Assembly: GCA_026874595.1 (NCBI GenBank)
Contig: CM049309.1
Span: 70,848,926 to 70,912,925 of the forward strand
Source of the DNA: Sipunculus nudus
Taxonomy: Eukaryota > Annelida > Sipuncula > Golfingiida > Sipunculidae
Direction of reading: 5' to 3'
Length of the DNA: 64,000 bases
Shown: positions 63,892 to 64,000 of the stretch, in pieces
Numbering within the stretch: the first letter of the stretch is position 1
Layout of the letters: each line of letters opens with the position of its first letter
Program-made: the position numbers and the translations under genes
Notes under the pieces: generated by a model
What the model saw: only the letters and a program-made list of their open reading frames with translations
The model's database searches: none
What the model was told of the DNA's origin: nothing

Positions 63892-64000
63892 ATGACAGCT
63901 CGAGAAGTAGATGAAGATGAAAAAGTAGTGTCAGAAATGGCGTGCACATCTGCACATACTAGAATTGATGCGAACCCAATAGCTTGTACTGTCACCCCAT
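63892..64000 (+). CDS. 5' end of an unidentified gene, truncated by the window edge
   Basis: An ATG at 63892 in the context GAAAATGACA (A at -3) opens a frame that stays open to the end of the window, 36 complete codons. The peptide starts MTAREVDEDEKVVSEM and continues through a Cys-, Thr- and Ala-containing stretch. Composition is balanced and clearly less AT-biased than the surrounding DNA, which supports coding. The acidic N-terminus gives no family clue, and I do not recognise the protein. A splice acceptor just upstream fits a first coding exon. Confidence 0.55.
   Translation, partial: MTAREVDEDEKVVSEMACTSAHTRIDANPIACTVTP

Overview
The window looks like non-model animal nuclear DNA, most likely from a bivalve or related mollusc. 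It is AT-rich and intron/intergenic in character, with no operons and no long ORFs. It carries a tRNA-derived SINE and dispersed repeats of a kind common in bivalves: (TCCG)n-bearing elements with CTCAGCTGAC-type ends, and repeats with 'gtcacaaggtcaa' phrases. The taxonomic call is inferred from repeat types only. Nearly all the short ORFs are chance ORFs or satellite frames; I can support only fragments of coding sequence.

Layout. 1-3735: a ~337-bp tandem repeat interrupted by a ~2.8-kb interspersed repeat. 3736-12167: AT-rich intergenic DNA with a 31-bp minisatellite, a pogo/Tigger-like MITE, a GC-rich hairpin, CRE-, NRF1- and CTCF-like sites, a diverged repeat (9185-9890) and a (TA)n tract. 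12184-12584: an intact SINE on the minus strand with a 16-bp target-site duplication.

13719-53777: the main object, a 40,059-bp element. Its ends are inverted repeats (ACGACTGTG...CACAGTCGT) flanked by a perfect 9-bp direct repeat, GTTTCAGCC, which behaves as a target-site duplication. Each end has ~280 bp of non-satellite sequence, ~99% identical between the arms over the outer 214 bp, with a shared outward-facing 71-codon open frame. Everything between is one satellite of ~168 bp (roughly 235 monomers). It runs in plus orientation from 14003 to ~38794 and in minus orientation from ~38795 to 53497. The arms meet at a palindromic TTTTAAAA with no spacer and carry diagnostic monomer variants in mirrored order, so the whole is a giant, asymmetric foldback element. 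Arm-specific amplifications (5,084-bp units on the left, 1,966-bp on the right) show that it has kept rearranging. The 9-bp TSD and long TIRs fit a Mutator-like non-autonomous element best; no transposase is visible.

54089-58621: a second, young TIR element (4,533 bp, ~165-bp TIRs ~99% identical, 7-bp TSD CTATATG). It carries a promoter-like segment and a 38-codon exon with a Walker A P-loop resembling the N-terminus of PIF1-type helicases; this may be a captured gene fragment. 58629-61650: anonymous DNA with one GC-richer, possibly transcribed stretch. 61651-63706: a probable smaller TIR element containing a decayed copy of the SINE. 63892-64000: the start of a likely host gene that runs off the right edge.
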